NCBI GenBank assembly: GCA_907165065.1 | Contig: OU015523.1 | Span: 27,245,834-27,309,833, forward strand | Length of the DNA stretch: 64,000 bases | Direction of reading: 5' to 3' | Origin: Caprimulgus europaeus | Lineage: Eukaryota; Chordata; Aves; Caprimulgiformes; Caprimulgidae | Part shown: positions 54,601 to 63,600 of the stretch, in pieces | Layout of the letters: every line of letters starts with the position of its first letter | Position numbering within the stretch: the stretch's first letter is position 1 | The notes under the pieces: model-generated | Told to the model about the DNA's origin: nothing | The model's database searches: none | The model's input: the letters and a program-made list of their open reading frames with translations, nothing else | Made by a program: the position numbers and the translations under genes

Positions 54601-57600
54601 GCAGCTTGCTAAAATCAAAGTTGCTCCGTGCTACCAAGTGGGGCACAACTTTCTGATAGAGGCATATGACCTGAAGCAGTGCAGCTTTCAGAAACAGTGT
54701 CTCAGCATCATCTGAACCTAAACAAAGTGTTTACAGAATTAGTTTCACCTTCCTTCATACCCAGAGAGCACAGTGTAGCACCTGCATAATCCAACATGAG
54801 AATTACTACTCCCAATAGACTTGCCTATGAAATGACCAGTTATCTTCCTCACTAATAAGAAGAAACAGAAAAAAACATGGAACCCCCCTATTTCCTTCCC
54901 CAGCACTCCAGCGTGAATACTTTTAAAATCAAATCAAGTTTACACAGTGATTAAATGGGCAGTTGCCATTTCTAATCTGATTCTAAAGTGCTCACACATA
55001 TAAAAGACAACTTGAACATTTTAACACTCACTGTAAGAATCAAATCAGTCCCACTGCTGTTTGATTTAAGGCTGAACAACAGAAAAAAGTGAAGGAAAGG
55101 ATATGGTCACGCTGCTGGTTTCTGGGGACACTATTTTTACTTTATGCCAGGCAGGTTTGACTGGGGACGTGCAGGAGACAGTGAACTAATTTACTACTAA
55201 TTTGTTACTTAAGCTAAAGGTTTCTTTCTTTCCCTTCCCTCTTTCAAAATAATGTTTTTCAATATGACCTCTTGGCAAGAGGAAGACAACAAATATCTGT
55301 ATGAGAGAAAAAACAACCCAGTTAAGGCAGCCATTTACTTCTTAGGAAAAGCAATTTCAGCAGCTAAATATTCTTTTAGTTTGTAACATGAGGAAACATA
55401 AAAGCTACTTGTTATCCAGTCACTACTGAAAGGAAGCAAAATAAAAGCCAAAACTTTTTAACACCTACGTTTTTCCTGTTAACTGGGTTTCCTTCAGGGA
55501 GCTATGAAAAACTGGATGGATGCCATGCATAAACTGTGTTCTTAAGCAATTCTGATGTTTGTTAGAATTAAACTGACCAATAAACTGAACAAAGTAAAGA
55601 TTAATAGTAATGCACAAGTGACATCTGGACTTTGATGAAGTTAACTACCTCACATGGGATGAGAATTTCTAAACACCCATTCACACACATGTAAAAAGGA
55701 GTAACTCCACCTGCTTTGCCTACCATGCTGTTCAGCTGCTTCTGCTGCCTCAGTCACTGTCTTCACAGTGGAGGTATCACTTTCCCTTTTCTCATCCTGG
55801 CCATCATGGTGTTCTCTCCCTTGCTTCAGAAGGGACTGCCAGACAGCCACTATCGTGTTCATGTCTGGTAAAAGCTACAAGCAAAAAGAGTAAATTGCAA
55901 TAGCTCTCCTGCACGAGACAAAACTACTGTGACACAAATATTCACAACCAACCAATACAAGGATTTACTGCTTTTCACAAGGTTGGAACTGATCTTGTAT
56001 GCAATTGGACAAAGATCTGAAATCAAAAAGTGTACTTTCACTTCTGCAGAACAGAAATACTGGAAAGAACAATTTATTGAAAACGTTTCCTGTAAAAAAA
56101 TTACATTTGGTTCTTCATCTTCATGGTATATTATCAACCCAAGTGCTACATTGACTAGTAACATCTAATTCCCAATGAACTCTGCTGGCTACAATTTACT
56201 TGAGCCAGAAGGACAGTTTGCTTCTGAGTCTGCTCCTAGAATTCATTTGCAGTAGAATAGCTGCCAATGTTACAAAATTGTCTCACAACAAAATTTTATT
56301 TCCATCTCCATCAGCCAGCTTTGTCAGGAAATGTATTCTACTACCACACCAGCTATTAACACCTTTTAATCCATGGCCTTCCCCTCCTGCTGCTCAAAGA
56401 CAATGTCTCCTGACTTCAAGGCCGCAACCACTTGGGAGAAAGTGGAGAGGAGTAGTTATCTGCTGCAAAATAACTCATGTTATACCCCCCATGAGTTATG
56501 TCTCTTTATTTTGTACCTTGCTGACGGCTTCTCTGTACAGCTGTACGAATTCCTGCATCATTGACAGTGTGTAGATTTCTGACTTTAGCCAAGTTTCTTC
56601 ATTCAAACAGTACTCAATATTCCTCAAGGCTCTTCTCAGAATCATTGATACAAGTGACAGTATGCTGTGCTTTACTACTGTGCTGGGTAACTAAAAGAAG
56701 GGAGTTGAATTAATGACATTTCACTGCCTCCTCTTATCCTTTGCACATAATCTGTACTCTGACTATATGTTAAAATTTGTTAATGAATTAATTATTTCCT
56801 AAATCACAGCTTGCAGGAAAGATCTTGTAGGTTTTCAGATTCCCAGCCAAAACTTCTAGTGAGTACTGGCAGAGTCGGTGCTGGTGAACAGCTCTTGGAA
56901 GCAGCATCAATGGGTTTGAATTCATTTTCTAGTGCTTCCACAAGCCAGCTTTATACTGGGACAAACAATAAAAATGTATGCAATTAACTAACTTGAACTT
57001 CTTGGATGATCACACACTTAAAACAGTATTAACAAGGACAGAAAAATCCAATTAAATACTTACATTTAGTCCTTGGGTGAACATTATTTTATTGCACACT
57101 GCAGGGACTGTTGTTACCATCACCATAGAAAGCAACTTGGGAAGAGGAATAAACTCTGAAGTCTTAAAAGAACTGGAAATCTCTGGTTGAGCCTCATAGA
57201 TCTGAAATAAAAATAACAATATAATCAATATTGATACAGCCCTAGAGAGAACAGTTTCTTCTGGGGAGCATTTTAGAGGAGGACTTTGACTTGTCAAAAG
57301 TAATGACTGCACGAAATACCAATTTGGATGAAGAAATACTACACAGCATCCCCCAGACTCCAACTAAGTGGAGCATCTGTATGTGACCTGCACCCCTGCT
57401 AAAGGCCACACGTTTTCCACAGACTGCAGATCCTACTTCCCCATTTTAAGCGAAAGCAAAGAGTCAGAGGAATACTCAGAAAGGACAAAAGGTTTTTCTA
57501 GCTGAGCTTCGATGTGATGTTTCCCACTGCTGCTTATGCTAATTCCCTCTTTCCCAGTTCAGTTAAATGTTTATGCAGCCTCCTGCTCTGAGCATGGCCT

Positions 57601-60600
57601 TTTACCAAATAACCTTCCAACTCACTCTGCATCTACGCTTTTTAAAGCAGCTGTGGCTCTAAGCCATGGCTTATTTTCCTCAGCACCCACAGAAAACAAG
57701 ATGCCATTTTCCCCTCCTCCATTTACCATCTTCAACATTTATCAGCATCCTGCTGCTTCTTTCCTAGCATATCTATGGTAATTGATGGCTTTATTTCAGA
57801 ACCACTAAGTCCTTCTTGTATAGCACACCTGAATCTCAGTCACATAACTTCCCCACTGCTGGACTGGTTTGTTTTTAAAATAATTTATGAAATATTGTGC
57901 CTGTCTGCTTTTTAGTGATTTTAACAAACCCTAAAGCATTGTGCATTTACAGCTGTGAACACAACACATCTTCAGACATGTGAGTTTTCTCTGATACAGA
58001 ACAGCTTGCTTCTGAAATAAAAATAAAAAACCCACCAACTCCCTGATCCTCAGCTTAGTTCCTCTGTAATCAATGAAACCTTGGTCCTTGTCACTAGGAA
58101 GACCTCAACTAAGATAATGAATTCAGAGTTAGTTTATACCTAACACGACCACATCACAGGCTGGCCAGGCTCTCTGCTGCACAGTACCCAAACTATAACA
58201 AATTTTACAAAGGAATAGCATTACAATATCTACCTGTAATAAAAGCAATCAAGGGCAGGCTTACCAATCTACTACCAAGTTCCTTTGTGCAGTAACTTTT
58301 CTGTCAGTCAGGAATGTCTGACTTTATCATCTTTCCTAGTACAATTCTGTGTAATTCTCCACTACTGTTTAATAAAAACTACTTCAATTTTTGGAGGTAA
58401 AAAGAGAGTATTGGGATTGCATATTTCTAGGGAGAGGTGGTGTGCACCATTCCTACTCTTACCTTTTTGAGTAACTTCATATTGTCCATCCAAGCTGACT
58501 TCAGTCTAGGAACAAAGGAATACTGGGTCTCCTTAAAGTATCTATTCAATAAATCTGGGCACACTTTAAGAACATTCACCAGGAGATCAGCAACCATTTC
58601 ATCTTCTGTTGCAGTTTTTAAACCAAGCAGAAAGCGCAGAAGCACCACATTTCCTCCCCTATTGAAGGAAAAAAAAACCTTTAAAAAAGAAATCCCTATT
58701 TTGATACTTTATATGTGATGGTAACTCTGCAATTCCTCTAACTGTGGCTGCAATAAATTCAAGGCAAGACCTCTCACACTGCTGGCATAAACCAAAAGTT
58801 TATATCAAAAAAGTAAAAACTTAATTTACTTCCAATGTTTTTTGTATGACAAAGAGTAATTACTTTTAATTAAACCCACAATGTTTCAGAAATATTGTAA
58901 CCAAACTTCAGATAGCTAAAAATTTAGAATTAAAGCTTAATGTTAAACCTGGAAGTATCTTCTGTGGTCTTTCAGTCCTCTTGTTTAAGTTAACTTCTGT
59001 ATGTCCCTAAACAAAGTGAGGATACCAGAGATATGAGTATCAGCTAAAATTTTGCTCAAAGCAAGAAACAACCTGCTCTAGCAGCACTCAGTGTTAGTAC
59101 TCACTACTACAACCTAGTACCTTCTTTGCTCAGCTACTGTGACGAAGCATAAACTCACCCTGTGAGAACTCCTCCATGGAATTACAAGTCTTAACTATTT
59201 TCTCTATCAGTGATGATCTTAGTGCACATGTATTTTAACTAGTTAGCAAATGGAAACAGTAAGGCAAACAGGTCCTTTCAGATTAGGTGTTGCAGGACAA
59301 ATTCTGGAATTACTAAAATCAATGTTGATATTTTGCCAAAATCTAGGATAAATCACGTCTGGTTCTACAAAATGTAAATCAGACTAGATATTTTACTATC
59401 ATTTGGTTTACACTGCAGCTCTGATGCTTTATCGTCACCTCCAAAAAAAAAAAACCAAAACAAAACAAAAAACAAAACAACTATGGTCCAAAAATCACAT
59501 CTTACAATAAGAGATTTGTTATCTAGTTATTCACAGTGATGGCTCAGAGAAACACCAATATTGCCTAAGCCCCTATGAATAGGGCAGAGCACTCTCTACT
59601 CTAGTACACAGAGGTAGAAGGAGATCCAACAGTTTGATCTTGGGAAGTTAAAAACAAAACCAATAAAAAATGCAACACATTTATTTCTTCTGCCACAGAA
59701 GAAAGAGAAAGGGAAGCAGAATTCAGTGAAGTTACTGGCAAAGGCCTAGAATGGCCAAAGGAACTAGTGAGGTTTCTCTTGTTCCCAGCAAAAAGCACAT
59801 ATACAACCTCAAAGCACATATACAATCTCAGCTGTCTAGTGACTTACTTGCCAGAAGTTCCAAGACTTGGATCATAGAAAGTTATGCCATGTTTCAGAGA
59901 GCAGCAGAGGTCCATTAAGAAATTATGAACAAGTTCCCGTACCATCACCTTTCCCACATCTCCAGAACCTTTAGTCACCTATAAAAACCAAAAAGGAGTA
60001 AGAAAGGCATATGATTCTTGGTATCACAAATAATCAGATACATTTCACTCTTCTCTAAATTTTATGAGGCTCCTTTTATACAGAAATGCTAAAACATAGT
60101 TTGGCTTTTGTTCAGATTAACAAGACAAATTTCAGTTTCTCTATTAAACACACTAAACTTTACAAGATAATTTTTTTTTTCAAGGAAAGCAAACCTGCCA
60201 AATTTAGGTACTTCCTGCAGGGCATTACTGACTTAGGCCTTTTTGCTAAGAAGCCAGACAGAAGACAGAGAAAAGTCAAGCTGAAGAAAAGCAGTTATAT
60301 AAATTGGGGAAGGCTATCCCTGGGACTTCGAAGTCAAGGATCTAATATTTAATCTGAAATAATCAACTTTCAACCTCATAGGCCAGGTTCACTATGAGGA
60401 AGTTCAGAAAGACCCCCCCCAAAAAAAATTCACTGAAGCCTCCAGCATAAAGCACATGAAACAAGCACATGTATGTCTTTTGGGCCAGTTCATCAGAGGA
60501 TGGAACAACTTTAACACAGGGCAAGAAAGACAGACAGCTAATAACGCAGTTAATATGCCAACACTTCAGGGAAAGGAGGTGATGCATCAACACCATTACA

Positions 60601-63600
60601 GTCACCATATAAAAATGGAAGAAGTGACCAAATATCCATGTCAAGCCAAAAGGGGAAAAAAAAAAGTGAGCCCAGATTCTATTAATGTTTTACATCCAAC
60701 ACAACTCAAGATCCCTACAAATAAGAAGTCTCTTGACAATTGTGGTTGAGAAATCACAGACCATATGACTCACAAAGACTGCATAGAACACTAAGAATTT
60801 AAAATTACTCAAAACTGAAATGCATGCTTATTAATAGGATCACAGATCTGCATTGCTCCAAGCAGACACCTACTAAAACCAGATCTCTTCCAGAAGGTGT
60901 TTACCATCTATCAGGATTGCAATGGCAGAGGCATAAACATCCAGTAGAGGAAGCATAAGAAGGCAGTTGTTCAGTAGTAGGAGCTTTGAAGAAGAATGGT
61001 TGGCCTTCTAAAGATCAAGGGTTAATCAACACAAAGGTGAAAAGTCTGCAACCCAAAACCAGCGGAAGCATGGAAGTATTTCTACTGCTTTGCACTGGGC
61101 TTACAGTCATGCCTCAGCTATTCCCACAGTGAAAGGGAGGAAAAAAGAAATTACAAGATTAAGAAAAAAAAAAGGCAAAAATGTAACCCATTTATGGGGA
61201 GATGACAAAATATCTGCAGTAATAATACACACCCACCAGCTGCAGCCCTGATCCTTGCCTCATCTATGACTTTAGGAATGTGATTTCATGGACCTGTAGA
61301 ATCGATAATGGCTCAAGCCTCAGAAACCCTGCCCACCTCCCAAACAGTGCAAACTGAAAAGGCTGGAAACCATCTTGGGAGTTTAGCTCTCCTATCAGAG
61401 CAGTGTGTACATCAGGAATGAGGTGTAAAATAAGAACACTGGTCCTGATAGATTCTCCTATAGAGACAAATGAGTCCAGGCAATGGAATACAGTACTCAC
61501 ACCCACAAGCCAAATTTCTCCCTGGTTAACAGATGGAAACTGTAGTTCTGGCAATCAGGGAGGGGAACAAACCTTCCTCCTCAAGCAGTGAGAAGCAGGA
61601 GAAAGTCAGGGTTTCTTTTTAAGCAGCCTCAGCAGACCCTTCTTTTTGAGCTCATCGAGGTTAGAGTAACAGAGCTATTTCAAAACCTGTGCCCTGTAGG
61701 GGGTCAAGGGGGAAAAGGCAGGAGAAGGAGTTACAAAGAAATAATTACCAGACCTTCAAATCCCCAGGGCTGACATCAGTAATCCCATTCCACCGGTAAA
61801 GTGAAGCAATGTGAATCAACACTTCTGCGGTAAAAAAGCGCACTTTCTGGGTTTTGGTGATATTTTTATTTTGAACCACCTGAAAACAATGAGGAAAAAA
61901 ACAATCAATTCTTCTATTTCTTGCAAGTTATCACAAAACAATGGCAAATTCAGCAACATACTTTACTCTCCCAGTACACACACAGCTCACTCTCCTCACA
62001 ACAGCACACAAAAGGTTCTGCCTGTCCTGTTAACAACACTTCTTTCCCATGTTCCTGCTCCCATCTTGATACGCTTGAAGCCATAGGACTCTACACCAGC
62101 TTCTGCAAACACTGCACATGCTGAACAGGATTGACTTTCAAGTTCAACTAAAGAGCACAGGAAGTATTTACAGTAGCACAGCCACAGACCAGGAACACAG
62201 TAGCACAGCCACAGACCAGGAACACAGAAACCTGCCGGTAGAGATGGTAGAACCTGCTACAAATAAAGTTTGAATGAAAGAGAACACACAGTGGAGGAAG
62301 TCCTCAAAAGTTCCCCCACTGTCTTCTCCCGTCCTCATTTTTTTAAATCTCATTTTCCTTGCTAAACTGGAGTCATACAGTGTGTTAGATTCCATCAATA
62401 ACCTAACAGTTCATGAGGTATGATTCTCACATGGGAAAAGCTTCATTTAGAAAACAAAGTTTGAAGGAGGTTTATTTTACATTTAAATGCTAGACTTTTT
62501 TTTACTTCCTCTTCTTCCAGGGTTATTGCAATTAAAAAAAAAAATGAAAGAGTATCTTTGGCTTTAAATTGTCAGTTGTGAAAATCCTGAGTTTTGAGGC
62601 AGGCTCTTATGGTTACACTCTAAATTTGGAACTATTTTTTCTTCATTCTCTTAATCGGTCATACAATAATTTGTGTAACATTGCTACAGTAATTCAAAAC
62701 AGAGATTCAACAATCATAAATACTGGAACTAAAACCATTTTTCAAAACATTTTTATAGAAATAAAATAAATCTCTGGTGCAGTTACTGTACCCACAGCAG
62801 CAACGAGCTGGTGCACCACAGTGAAAGAGGCACTGCCATGCTCAGAAGCTAAGGAACAACAGAGCACAGGAAAGGCAGTTGAGACTAAACCAACTCTCAC
62901 ATCTTTCAACAATTCCTGCTTTCAAATTTTCTGTCTCAACCCTGCTATATCACAAGGTTATTTCTGTCTGCTATGAAAGAAACAGAAAAAACAACTTCAA
63001 AGAGGAGCAGACTTACCTCTCCAACAGTACTTTCTGATAGCAGGTGGAATGTACCCTTTCTTTTTCAGAAAACCTTATCTGATTTTGGGAAGACAATTTT
63101 ATGATAAGACTTCCTTTTTCCTCTATCCCACCAAGAAATTTATCTCCTGCAGCAGAAACTTTGCCATCCTAAAAGTCAGCAAGTCCAAAGACCAGCTAAC
63201 CACAACCAGAAGATGTGGCCTCAACAGAGCCCTGCCAAGACTGGTTGGGGAACAGTACCACATACCTTTCAACTGCAACCAGACAGCTCCTAGAAACCCA
63301 TTTCATGTCACAGTCCCTATACTAAAAACACACAAAATCCTTCACCTGGAAAGAAGATTGCACATCATTACCTTGTTCAGAGCTAGCAAATTTAAGCAAA
63401 TCTAGCTGACCTCCCCATTTTGGCATGAGACACATTAACTGAAGGACCAATCTTACGGTCAACTGAAAGCACCAAAAAGACTCCAGTTCTTTTGACCTTC
63501 AGGCTTGTCACTGATGCAATCGCAACCCACGAAACAATTGGAATCTGTTGGACACCACACACTAAAGACGAGCTGAAATTAGCATCCGAGTACAAGCTAT

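Noticed and set aside
56682-56690. Alternative acceptor for URB1 exon 6 eight bases further in
   Set aside because: It would shift the frame relative to exon 5; the outer AG has the better pyrimidine tract and keeps phase 0.
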